Assembly (NCBI GenBank): GCA_964369685.1
Contig: CAYJFB010000012.1
Span: 1-64,000, forward strand
Source: Avidesulfovibrio sp964369685
GTDB taxonomy: Bacteria > Desulfobacterota > Desulfovibrionia > Desulfovibrionales > Desulfovibrionaceae
Direction of reading: 5' to 3'
DNA length: 64,000 bases
Under the pieces are notes generated by a model, which worked only from the letters and a program-made list of their open reading frames with translations, was not told the DNA's origin and did not search any database. The position numbers and the translations under genes are program-made. Each line of letters begins with the position of its first letter. The first letter of the stretch is position 1. Positions 8,352 through 16,830 of the stretch are shown here, in pieces.

Positions 8352-9908
8352 TTACGAAGCGACACAAGAACGTACAGAGGGGTTTGTCGAAACGCTTGTT
8401 TCATGAATATTTGCGCCGACAGTGCGAATACTTGTCACCTTATCTTGTACGAAGAAATCAATACCACACTTTCCTTGTACTTTATTGGTACCGAGTAGTG
8501 ATCCCTTAATTCCCCCAAAAGGTGCATAAGGATGAGGAGCACACACACCAATATTGATACCGACCATACCTACATCTGCTTCACGGCTGAATACTTCTGC
8601 ATAATGCTGACTCTGGGTAAAGATACAAGCGCCGTTACCAAATTCTGATGAACGAATAAGATTGAGTGCGTCCTGCATATCCGCCACTTGAATCGCAGCC
8701 ACAACAGGCCCAAACACCTCAGTTGTAAATAAGGGATTGCAAGGTGTTACATCACGTAAAATCGTGGGTCCGATGAAATAGCCGTTTTGATTTTTTTGTG
8801 GTAGTTCAGGGTTTCTTCCGTCGAGAATGAGTTTGCATGCACCGTGTGCAAGAGCCTTATCCACAAAAGCGCTTACAGTTGCCAAGGCTTCCTTGGAAAT
8901 CAGCGGTCCCATGAACACTTCAGGATCAAAAGCATCACCGACAGTAATGTTTTTCGAAGCTTCAACCATACGTTCCAGAACCGTTTCATATAACTCAGGA
9001 ACAATAGCTACAATAGAACCGGCAAGGCAACGCTGGCCGGCAGAACCATAGCATGAAATAAGAAAATTATTAATAAAAACATCTATATCTGCATCTTCCA
9101 TAACCAAAAGCATATTTTTTGCGCCGCCAAGGAGCATGCTGCGTTTGGCACCCTTGGCGCACCCTGCCGCAATACTTTTGGCTGTTGGCGTAGAACCGAC
9201 AAGACAAACACCGGCCATACGCGCATCTTCATACCACGCCTCCGGCACATTTCTGTTTCCATGTACAACATTGACAACACCGGCAGGTAATTCTATTTCC
9301 ATAAAAATTTCACACATATGTTGCATAAAATATGGTGACAATGTCGAAGGCTTATAGATAAACGTGTTTCCGGCACCGATGGCAAAAGGAATAAACCAAC
9401 CAAACACCAAAGCAGGAAAATTAAACGGCGCAACACCGCCAAAAACACCAAGAGATTGTTTGACTATTTTTACAGAAATATTTTGCGCGATTTGGTCTAC
9501 GGTGTCTCCTTGAATCATAGCAGGAATAGAGCCGGCCATTTCAAGAATTTCAATAACACGTTGTACTTCGCCTCTGGCTTCTGAAATGTGTTTTGCTTGG
9601 TCATAGGCAATGCTTTGTGCCAGTTTTTCAAGATCACGCACCATACACGCGTGTATTTTATAAAGATAACTGATTCGTTTGGCAATGGGAACATGTTTCC
9701 ATGAACGATACGCTTCATGCGCCGAAGCGATGGCTTGCTCAACAGTGTCCGCATCAGACAACGGCACTTCACCGATACACGCACCTGTAGAAGGATTATA
9801 AAGCGGTGCGGTATCACATTGAGAGGTTTTACCGTCTTTTGTGATCGGTGTTTCAACCCATGTTCCGTTAATAAAATTTCTAATACGAATGTAAGGGCGT
9901 TCAGACAT
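8352..9908 (-). CDS. mmsA: CoA-acylating (methyl)malonate-semialdehyde dehydrogenase
   Basis: 518 residues, aldehyde dehydrogenase superfamily. The catalytic Cys is C294 in GSAGQRCLAGS. Where ordinary aldehyde dehydrogenases have the general-base Glu this protein reads LLGGAKN (259-265), the hallmark of the MMSDH subfamily, which transfers the acyl group to CoA instead of water. Known substrates are methylmalonate and malonate semialdehydes; in this organism the physiological aldehyde is unknown since no valine or inositol genes are nearby. Start at 9908 with GGAGG 6 bases upstream. A Crp/Fnr gene lies upstream on the same strand and a palindrome (9989-10004) sits in the promoter region. Confidence 0.9.
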   Translation of the reverse strand: MSERPYIRIRNFINGTWVETPITKDGKTSQCDTAPLYNPSTGACIGEVPLSDADTVEQAIASAHEAYRSWKHVPIAKRISYLYKIHACMVRDLEKLAQSIAYDQAKHISEARGEVQRVIEILEMAGSIPAMIQGDTVDQIAQNISVKIVKQSLGVFGGVAPFNFPALVFGWFIPFAIGAGNTFIYKPSTLSPYFMQHMCEIFMEIELPAGVVNVVHGNRNVPEAWYEDARMAGVCLVGSTPTAKSIAAGCAKGAKRSMLLGGAKNMLLVMEDADIDVFINNFLISCYGSAGQRCLAGSIVAIVPELYETVLERMVEASKNITVGDAFDPEVFMGPLISKEALATVSAFVDKALAHGACKLILDGRNPELPQKNQNGYFIGPTILRDVTPCNPLFTTEVFGPVVAAIQVADMQDALNLIRSSEFGNGACIFTQSQHYAEVFSREADVGMVGINIGVCAPHPYAPFGGIKGSLLGTNKVQGKCGIDFFVQDKVTSIRTVGANIHETSVSTNPSVRSCVAS

Positions 9909-9959
9909 ACTAAACCTCCATATAGATTGTGTGTCATACGAAAAATATGACTTTCCATC

Positions 9960-10004
9960 AGTATATAGATAAATTTGACATACTGTGATGTAGCGAATGC
10001 TACA
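9960..10004 (-). promoter_or_regulatory. Palindromic operator and -10 box upstream of mmsA
   Basis: TGTAGC (9989-9994), GAAT, GCTACA (9999-10004) is a perfect 6-4-6 palindrome of Crp/Fnr-like geometry. On the minus strand a TATACT box (complement of 9960-9965) follows; a start of transcription near 9953 would place the palindrome centre about 43 bases upstream, close to the class II activator position of -41.5. A second inverted repeat, GTCATA/TATGAC (9933-9938 and 9946-9951), lies in the leader. The regulator encoded at 10046 is the obvious candidate ligand. Confidence 0.5.
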
Positions 10005-10045
10005 CGACACACAATAATTATATTTTTTTGTGAGGCTTGAGTCGT

Positions 10046-10738
10046 CTAAATATTTCCTATTTCATGCAATATATTAATATTATTAATAATAACTTTTTTA
10101 CTTGTAAATAAATCAATAGCTCCTCGGCGTTGAAGTTGTTGTATCGCTCTTGCCAGTGTCGTACGATGTATACCAAATAAACTTGCAATATCTTGTTGAG
10201 TCATGTTTAGTGGAAAAACATGTTCATGTTTATTTTGTTTATAGGCTTCAATAATAAATCGTGCTAAAAGCATTGTAGGTGTACCAACACCCATTTCTGC
10301 AAGATAGGCATAATGAATAAGCATTTTTGTGCCCATCGAACTCATAATGTTCGCGATAAGATGCGGATAGGTGATGATAAAATGTTCATCAGCCAACAGG
10401 TTTTTATTAAAAAGGAACACTTCTGTATCAGTAACACACCGAAAATGACATATGGGATTAAATGACGATACACTTCGTGCTTCATTAAAAATACAATCCG
10501 GTTTCACAAAAAGAGCCAAGCGCTCAATACCTTCTGCAGAATAATAAGAAACAACCACTTCGCCCTTGGTGAGATAATAAAAACCGCCTGATGATGTGTG
10601 AGGAATAATATTTCCTCGTTCATAGAACAAAGGTATTGCCAAGTGGAGCACTTCGCGCCATGGGCAATTTTGTGCGGCTATTTCCCCAACATAACCAAGA
10701 CTGATGTCTTTTTTTTGTTGTGTTTCTGAAAAAGGCAT
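10046..10738 (-). CDS. Crp/Fnr family transcriptional regulator
   Basis: 230 residues. A cyclic-nucleotide-binding-like beta roll (about 30-130, with YLTKGEVVVSYYSAEGIER) is followed by a dimer helix and a winged helix-turn-helix (about 165-225, with MTQQDIASLFGIHRTTLARAIQQL). No Fnr-type N-terminal cysteine cluster is present; cysteines occur only singly, so the effector is not an [4Fe-4S] cluster of the classic kind. The start at 10738 has AAGGAG 5 bases upstream. It lies 137 bases upstream of mmsA on the same strand, and may control it. Confidence 0.88.
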   Translation of the reverse strand: MPFSETQQKKDISLGYVGEIAAQNCPWREVLHLAIPLFYERGNIIPHTSSGGFYYLTKGEVVVSYYSAEGIERLALFVKPDCIFNEARSVSSFNPICHFRCVTDTEVFLFNKNLLADEHFIITYPHLIANIMSSMGTKMLIHYAYLAEMGVGTPTMLLARFIIEAYKQNKHEHVFPLNMTQQDIASLFGIHRTTLARAIQQLQRRGAIDLFTSKKVIINNINILHEIGNI

Positions 10739-10847
10739 GTGAACTCCTTTTAAAGTCATGCTCGACAAATTTTTCTTTTTTTAAATAATATATATTAAAA
10801 TTATCTGTTAGTTAACATGAAAAATATTGCTTATTAAGTCCTCATCT

Positions 10848-11735
10848 TTATTTTGACTGTGTCATTTTACTGTTTACTTTGTGTAAAAGAAGAGGAATAA
10901 GAAAACCAACAACAATAAAAAGACACAATAATATATTTTCATTATTGATTTGAATGGGGTGAGTAAAAGGAAACAATGAAACCAATGAACCTGCCAAGAT
11001 GCCGGACAAGAATGATAGAGTGGCTTTAGAATATTTTTTTAAACAGTGATGAACAATATTTGTAAAAGACAATAAACCACACAATGTACCTAAGAGAAAA
11101 GTTATTATTATTAACAGATTAAAATCTGTAACAGCTTCTAAAATAAATTGATATTGCCCCATTAAAACAAGAATAAACGCGCCTGATATACCCGGTAAAA
11201 TCATAGCACAAATGGCAATAAAACCGGAAAAAAAGATAATAGGATATGTATGTGGTAAAGCGATCGGTTGAAAAAACATAATCCATATTGATAAAACCGT
11301 GCCAACCAGAAAGAGGAATGAAGAAATAAATCCATTGCCTTGTATGATGAATACGTTTTTTGCCAATAAACATAAAGAGGACAGCACAAGTCCAAAAAAA
11401 GACGCCCAGACAACATGTATATGTGTTTCCATAAGATACACAACAACATTCGCAAGCGAAAAAATAGCTGTAACAATACCTAAACCCAAAGGAAGGAGAA
11501 AACCCCAAGGTATTTTTTTTATGGCGGTGTTCCATTCACGTTTATATAATAATAGAAACATTTTTTTATCAAAAGTTTGAATGCTTTGTAAAAGCTTTTC
11601 ATAAATACCGGTGATAAAGGCTATGGTTCCTCCTGAAATTCCGGGTACGGTGTCTGCCGCGCCCATTGCCAGACCACATAAAAAATAATGTAATGTGTTT
11701 TTTGTAGACAGTCTTTCGTCGTTGTTCTGATGCAT
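10848..11735 (-). CDS. DUF368 family undecaprenyl-phosphate transporter (PopT-like)
   Basis: 295 residues, polytopic with about eight membrane segments. The diagnostic motif GLAMGAADTVPGISGGTIAF (about 20-39) and a second copy-like ILPGISGAFILVLMGQY in the middle identify DUF368. Members of this family have been shown to recycle the lipid carrier undecaprenyl phosphate across the cytoplasmic membrane, which would serve peptidoglycan and O-antigen synthesis. AGGAA lies 6 bases before the start. It is a single gene; the Crp/Fnr gene downstream is 110 bases away. Confidence 0.9.
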   Translation of the reverse strand: MHQNNDERLSTKNTLHYFLCGLAMGAADTVPGISGGTIAFITGIYEKLLQSIQTFDKKMFLLLYKREWNTAIKKIPWGFLLPLGLGIVTAIFSLANVVVYLMETHIHVVWASFFGLVLSSLCLLAKNVFIIQGNGFISSFLFLVGTVLSIWIMFFQPIALPHTYPIIFFSGFIAICAMILPGISGAFILVLMGQYQFILEAVTDFNLLIIITFLLGTLCGLLSFTNIVHHCLKKYSKATLSFLSGILAGSLVSLFPFTHPIQINNENILLCLFIVVGFLIPLLLHKVNSKMTQSK

Positions 11736-11884
11736 GGTTATTCCTATAGTATGTTTTGATTTTATCGAAGAATCAGAATTATACCTTATCGTCTATAATA
11801 TCATGAAAAAATATATTACTAAAAAAGAGTGTTGCTCAGGCTTATGTTTTTTGAAATTTGTGCCGATAAGAGAAGTGAAGAAAG

Positions 11885-12529
11885 ATGGGACAACATATAC
11901 AAAAAATATACGCGACGGAACACACAATGATCAACACGCTCTCTGGATTCAAAATATATACCAATGCAAGCACGGTCGGACAGGATGTTTTTTCTAACCC
12001 TCGGCAAGAAAAAACGGCTCGAAACGATCTCGTCTCTTTTCCGAAGCATTCGCCGACGTCTCGCCGTTCATCTCTTGAAGACGCGGAAGCGACAAATCCT
12101 GAACAACTTCGTGAACGGATTCAAGCGCAAGAAGCGTCACTGTATACCGCAACAGGTACATTACGTTCACGCGCACCGATACAGCCCTTTGAAGCTTCAA
12201 TGACTTCGTTGGAGTTTCACACAAAAGCGTCTCGTTTTATCGAACAAGACAATCATGCCTCACAACATCTGTTTGATGAAAGCGTCACACAGATACACCA
12301 TAATCAAAAAAATCCTCTGCAAACCGTTGTACACGCTGCATCTTGGAATGCAACGGATATGACGGGTCGACAGCCGAATGTAACAACGACTATGACGACA
12401 CAAACGTTGCCAAATTCAACCATTATGGCGACACACATGGAAAAGGTTACGGCTTTTTATACTCATGTACGTGGTGAAACAGGTTTGGCTCCCGTTTCTT
12501 GGCGTTCAGGTATCTCTTTTTCTGTATAA
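11885..12529 (+). CDS. Hypothetical protein, polar and Ser/Thr/Gln-rich
   Basis: 214 residues, not recognised. It has no membrane segment or signal peptide and only low-complexity polar stretches, with Thr-rich runs near residues 155-180 (VTTTMTTQTLPN). A charged, Ala/Glu/Arg-rich segment (about 60-90) may be helical. An internal ATG at 11927 has GGA 7 bases upstream and could be the real start. It ends facing the large J-like protein gene, with 91 bases between the stops. The codon use looks like that of its neighbours. It could be a secreted or structural accessory protein, but nothing supports a function. Confidence 0.55.
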   Translation: MGQHIQKIYATEHTMINTLSGFKIYTNASTVGQDVFSNPRQEKTARNDLVSFPKHSPTSRRSSLEDAEATNPEQLRERIQAQEASLYTATGTLRSRAPIQPFEASMTSLEFHTKASRFIEQDNHASQHLFDESVTQIHHNQKNPLQTVVHAASWNATDMTGRQPNVTTTMTTQTLPNSTIMATHMEKVTAFYTHVRGETGLAPVSWRSGISFSV

Positions 12530-12620
12530 AACATCTTGTATGACCGTTCTGTTTTGATTCTTCCTTCTCCCTCAAGAAAACGACATCACCGTTCAGAGCA
12601 AGAGCATACCCAAAAAATAT

Positions 12621-15600
12621 TTATAGTTTGAGTAACTCCAGACGTGCAGGCATAAGACGAACATCGGTGAACCGTGCTTCTTGGCTATAAAAGAGACGGA
12701 CAAAATGATTTTTTGGACAATGGTTTGCAGAAAGTGGAATGAGTGCTTGTCCGTTTGTAAAGGTGATGTTTTTGATATTGGCAAGCGTCGTTCCGTCGTG
12801 TGGAGTGAGCGGAACGGTTTGTTCTTTGGCACAAAGGACGAGATCGTGTAGCTCTGTAACTGTTTCAGAATGCAAAATGATGCCTGCAGGGTATTTTTGA
12901 AAAAAGCCTTTATGATATACGGAATAGCAAACCGTTTCAGCATGTCCAAGCCCAACAACATGCTGTATCCCTTTTGAATAGCATGAAAAATACGGAATTC
13001 GACAGAAAATGGTTATATACATTCGTGTAGCATTGCTTTGTTCTGCATGAAAGTTGTTTGTTGTGTTGTATTCTTGTCGTGTGCAGTGACGGCGTGTGCT
13101 GTCTTTTACGAGTGTGTTGTGGGAATTTTTTTTATCTGACCATACAACAAGTGTTTCTTGGATTGTTTCGGGCCAGTTCCAAGTGAGTTCCACGGAACCG
13201 GTTTGCACATGGCTTTCTATATGTGATACTTCTGGTGCGGATACAAGCGGACAGGCTTTACCTGCCAAGACTGTTGTCTTGTATACGGTACAGGGGATGA
13301 CGTGTAATGTTTTGAGTTCTTCTTCGGATGCATTGACGACAGCAAGGGCACGGTGCAACGATAGCGGCGTTGTATCGAAGTATTCAGGCTGTTCAACGTT
13401 GGTGTTGGCGGGTTGAACAGCCAATAAATCCAGTTTTTGTTTGTCTGCCAATGCTTCAAGTGGAACAAGATCGGGCTTCAGCGATTGTTCTATGGGGAGC
13501 AAAAGAAAAATGACGTCACCGCGTGTCGGTGCTGTCCAAGTCAGTGTCAGATGTTGTTGACAACAATACACATGCAGATCGTCAACCGCTGTAAGATGGA
13601 GTTGAGGTATTGCTTGATGATAAACTGGTACGGATTGCCGTTGCTTTGTCGGCGTTGTTGGATCGGTATAATTGGCGGTGATGGCGTATAAGTAGGTTTG
13701 ACCGCTGACGAGTTGGGTATCGTGAGCCGTGTTGTTGTTTACAGAGAGTTCTTTGGCTGCATTGAGATTGAGCATGCCTTTTTCAGGAAATGTATTTTCA
13801 GGCAAACGCCATACACGAATATTTGCGGTGCCTTTTGGAGTGTCCCAGCGGAGCGTACAACTTGTCTCATCTGTTTGGCTTTGGATGTTTTCAGGAGGTG
13901 GCGTTAGAAAAAGCGGTCCGACGCTGCATGGTTCTGAAGGTTGCGCATTGATGTTGTCGGAACGAAAGGCAAAGAGACTATAATACCAATTCATACCGCC
14001 GTGTGCTTGAGAGTCTTCATAGTCTGTCTGAGTTGATTTTTGTAACAAAGACAGGCCATCTTCAACGTGCTGTGGGATGGCATCGGCTTTACGGACGAGT
14101 GTATACAAGAGCGCATCGTTTGCTATTGGTGGTGTCCAAGCAAGGTGGAGTGTCTTGTTGTGTTCTTTATATGTTGTGGTGAGTGTCTTGATGGGCAAAG
14201 GCGGCAGTGTTTGTAAGGCTTGCAGAGCTTCCGGCAAATCAGTGCATGCTTCCAAGGCTTTTTCAAGACAGCTTTCAGCTTCACGGAATTGTTGTTGTTG
14301 TCTGTACTGTTCGCTTTCACGCAATTGTTCGCGGGCGTCGCCGAGGGCTTTAGTAATTAAGTTGAGTGCGCGTTGGAAGGCTTCAGGACCGCAGATTTGA
14401 ATGGCTTCGGTGACACATTCGTGCGCCGCATGCATTTGACGGTTACGCAACAACGGCACCAAACGTGCGGAAAACGTTTGCTGGCGATGATTTGTTTGTA
14501 AGAGTGTGTTGTGTAGTGTTTTGGCTTTTTCCCAGTTTGGCCAATGTTTCAGGCATTGTTCCAGATATTCGACGGCTTGTTCGGGGTTTGTTTCGATCGC
14601 TTGTTCGGCTTTTTTAAAGAGCTCTTCAACCACTTCAATATCGGCCACATCTGCCGCACATTGCGTACATACTGCTTGATTGCTTGGCAAACGGGCACTA
14701 CAGGCAGGGCAATCAATAATCAATTTTTCTTTGCAGTTCCAACAATATGTCGCTTGTGTGTCGTTTGCCAAACAACCACAAAAGCCACACTGTGGCAAGG
14801 GGCTACGGGGGATATTTTCTGTGCTGTCGATTTGTACTGTCCAGCGACGGCGTTGTGCTACGGCTTGGATATAAGAGCGTGTTTCCGTTTGGGATATGCC
14901 TTGAGTGCTTGCCAAAGTCGCCATATCGTTTAAGGCTTTGGCATTGATGCTACCGTTTTTTGCGGCAAGGGGGAGGACATCAAACAATATACTGTCAAGA
15001 CGTTCGTCGGTCAGGGTTGTGTTATAGCGGCGTTTGCCATCTTCCGAACTGAAGATGGCAAGGCATTGGCCGGCAAGTTCTTTGGCAGCGGATGTGCGAT
15101 CATTGTGTTGTCCGCTGCGTAGGAGTGAACGATTGAGTTGTTCGGCGCGGGTGTGGAGCGTTTGTGCAGTACAGCGCTGACTCAATCCCAAAAATTCATA
15201 TAAATCACGTTTATTAATGTGGTTGAGTGCGTCACGAATCCTGCGTGCTGTTGTGGTTTCCAAGGCTTGTCGTTGTGGTTCTTTTGTTTCTGTGTTTGGT
15301 GGTGTGGCTTGTAAGCCTGAGGCAAGAACCAGTCTTTCCACTTCGGCTCTGCCGAGTTCGCGTACAAAACGGGCGCAGTCTTGATTGATGAAAGCGGAAA
15401 TATTGCCTACACGGCCTTTGGCAAAATGGAGCATGTTGCTTAAACGAGTTCGAGCTTCGGTCAGCCGTTTTTCACGAGCTTGTTTGGCGAGTTTTGCGTG
15501 TGTTTGTCGTTGTATGGGATCGGCCAATGTTGTGCGAATTTGGGTAAGAAGTTGTAGATTGCGTGCGGCGAGGCGGGCGTCTTTCGGGGTGCCTTCGGTG

Positions 15601-15713
15601 CTTTGTTTTGACCATTGGCGTTGTTTTTCACGAATACGCGTTTCGATGTTGTTTTGATCTTGTTCATCGGGATCAAGTTCCAACAGCTCATAATAGTTTA
15701 GTTCATCCGCCAT
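12621..15713 (-). CDS. Large protein: twin J-like domains, zinc ribbons, TPR, FN3-like
   Basis: 1030 residues. The N-terminus (5-75) resembles a J domain (NYYELLELDPDE..., ending LADPIQRQTHAK) but has WSKQ where the HPD motif should be. A second J-like unit (about 168-235, DLYEFLGLS... to GKRRYNTTL) also lacks HPD. Then two CxxC-CxxC zinc ribbons follow (C309, C312, C324, C327 and C335, C338, C349, C352), helical repeats with TPR character (360-510), and at least three to four beta-rich units that look like fibronectin type III (from about 515, with repeated LTWTxP-type strands). No signal peptide or membrane segment. The exact family is not recognised. It stands alone, so its role as a scaffold or Hsp70-independent J-like adaptor is only inference. 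Confidence 0.8.
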   Translation of the reverse strand: MADELNYYELLELDPDEQDQNNIETRIREKQRQWSKQSTEGTPKDARLAARNLQLLTQIRTTLADPIQRQTHAKLAKQAREKRLTEARTRLSNMLHFAKGRVGNISAFINQDCARFVRELGRAEVERLVLASGLQATPPNTETKEPQRQALETTTARRIRDALNHINKRDLYEFLGLSQRCTAQTLHTRAEQLNRSLLRSGQHNDRTSAAKELAGQCLAIFSSEDGKRRYNTTLTDERLDSILFDVLPLAAKNGSINAKALNDMATLASTQGISQTETRSYIQAVAQRRRWTVQIDSTENIPRSPLPQCGFCGCLANDTQATYCWNCKEKLIIDCPACSARLPSNQAVCTQCAADVADIEVVEELFKKAEQAIETNPEQAVEYLEQCLKHWPNWEKAKTLHNTLLQTNHRQQTFSARLVPLLRNRQMHAAHECVTEAIQICGPEAFQRALNLITKALGDAREQLRESEQYRQQQQFREAESCLEKALEACTDLPEALQALQTLPPLPIKTLTTTYKEHNKTLHLAWTPPIANDALLYTLVRKADAIPQHVEDGLSLLQKSTQTDYEDSQAHGGMNWYYSLFAFRSDNINAQPSEPCSVGPLFLTPPPENIQSQTDETSCTLRWDTPKGTANIRVWRLPENTFPEKGMLNLNAAKELSVNNNTAHDTQLVSGQTYLYAITANYTDPTTPTKQRQSVPVYHQAIPQLHLTAVDDLHVYCCQQHLTLTWTAPTRGDVIFLLLPIEQSLKPDLVPLEALADKQKLDLLAVQPANTNVEQPEYFDTTPLSLHRALAVVNASEEELKTLHVIPCTVYKTTVLAGKACPLVSAPEVSHIESHVQTGSVELTWNWPETIQETLVVWSDKKNSHNTLVKDSTRRHCTRQEYNTTNNFHAEQSNATRMYITIFCRIPYFSCYSKGIQHVVGLGHAETVCYSVYHKGFFQKYPAGIILHSETVTELHDLVLCAKEQTVPLTPHDGTTLANIKNITFTNGQALIPLSANHCPKNHFVRLFYSQEARFTDVRLMPARLELLKL

Positions 15714-15812
15714 GACGCAATCCTGTTTGATGTTTTTATTTTTTCTGGTGGAAATTTTTTCTTCCAGATTCCTGTGAGGCAGCAGTTCTGATTATGAAGT
15801 TGTTTCAGTATA

Positions 15813-15824
15813 TTAGAATTCTAA
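15813..15824. promoter_or_regulatory. 12-bp palindrome upstream of the J-like gene
   Basis: TTAGAATTCTAA is a perfect palindrome about 100 bases before the start codon of the 1030-residue protein. It overlaps a minus-strand TATACT-like string (complement of 15808-15813). It may be an operator, but AT-rich palindromes this short also arise by chance. Confidence 0.3.
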
Positions 15825-15851
15825 AGTAAAATTATTTTTTGTTGTCGGATA

Positions 15852-16742
15852 TTACAGCCGTTTTGCTTTGGCACGCATACGGCGTTCAATTTCAAGAACA
15901 TTTTTATGTTTTTGCAGTGGCCATTGAGGAGCAAGCAAATCGTCGCGTTGGGGATCCGCTACCACACGGTGGACTTGAATATCCGAACGCAACAACGACA
16001 ACGCTTCCACAATTTGTTCTAAGTAGGTTTCGCGCTGCAATGGTTTATATCGCCCTTCCAAAAAATCATATGCCAAGGGTGTTCGTTTGCACACAAAGAG
16101 ATTATGAAACTTGACACCGTGAACAGGTAAGTTATTGATACGGTGTACACTTTGAATCAAGTCATTTGGCGCAGCCTGTGGCAACCCAGCCATAAGGTGC
16201 ACACAAACAGAAAGTCCTGCTTTGGCACAACACTCTATGGCTTTGACAGAACAAGCGGCGTCGTGTCCGCGATTGATGGCTTGCAGAGCGGTATTGTCAA
16301 AGGTTTGTACGCCAAGTTCGAGCCATTGCACGTCAAAAGGGGTTTCTGCCAACACGAGAGCTTTTTCTCGATCAACACAATCAGGACGTGTACCGAAAGA
16401 AAATCCTACACAGTCAGGCAGGTGTTCCAAATTTTTGACAAGAGTGCGTAATCGTGATGTGGGTCCGTAGGTATTGGAAAACGATTGCATATAGGCAATA
16501 AACAATTCGATTCCCGAAGAATGACGAAAGTGCGTATGCCAGTGTTTCCATTGAGAAAACACATTCATACCGGCAAGTCCCAAACCCGAACCAGAACCGT
16601 GTGCATTACAAAAAGTACATCCTGTCACAGACAGTGTTCCGTCTCGATTGGGGCAGGTACTGCCGACATCTAAAGGAATTTTTTGTACCTTCTGACCAAA
16701 GCGGCGTTTTAAATCCGCAGAAAAAGAATTCCAAAGTAGCAT
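15852..16742 (-). CDS. TIGR01212-type radical SAM protein (YhcC-like)
   Basis: 296 residues. The cysteines of the radical SAM cluster are in TCPNRDGT...GCTFCN (about 28-46), a spacing wider than the usual CxxxCxxC and typical of the YhcC/TIGR01212 group. Downstream come FSFGTRPDCV and WLELGVQTF, which match the SAM-binding barrel. The molecular function of the family is not established. The start at 16742 is taken because it matches the family N-terminus; the frame remains open into the mreB gene on the other strand but that extension is antisense. No good ribosome site is visible. Divergent from mreB with 88 bases between. Confidence 0.88.
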   Translation of the reverse strand: MLLWNSFSADLKRRFGQKVQKIPLDVGSTCPNRDGTLSVTGCTFCNAHGSGSGLGLAGMNVFSQWKHWHTHFRHSSGIELFIAYMQSFSNTYGPTSRLRTLVKNLEHLPDCVGFSFGTRPDCVDREKALVLAETPFDVQWLELGVQTFDNTALQAINRGHDAACSVKAIECCAKAGLSVCVHLMAGLPQAAPNDLIQSVHRINNLPVHGVKFHNLFVCKRTPLAYDFLEGRYKPLQRETYLEQIVEALSLLRSDIQVHRVVADPQRDDLLAPQWPLQKHKNVLEIERRMRAKAKRL

Positions 16743-16830
16743 CTTTTGTATTGACAGTGTTGCAGGTTTTGCAGAACAATAGGCGACTGAAGTTAAGCAT
16801 ACTCTTTCAGCAACAAGTGAGCAAGCACCT

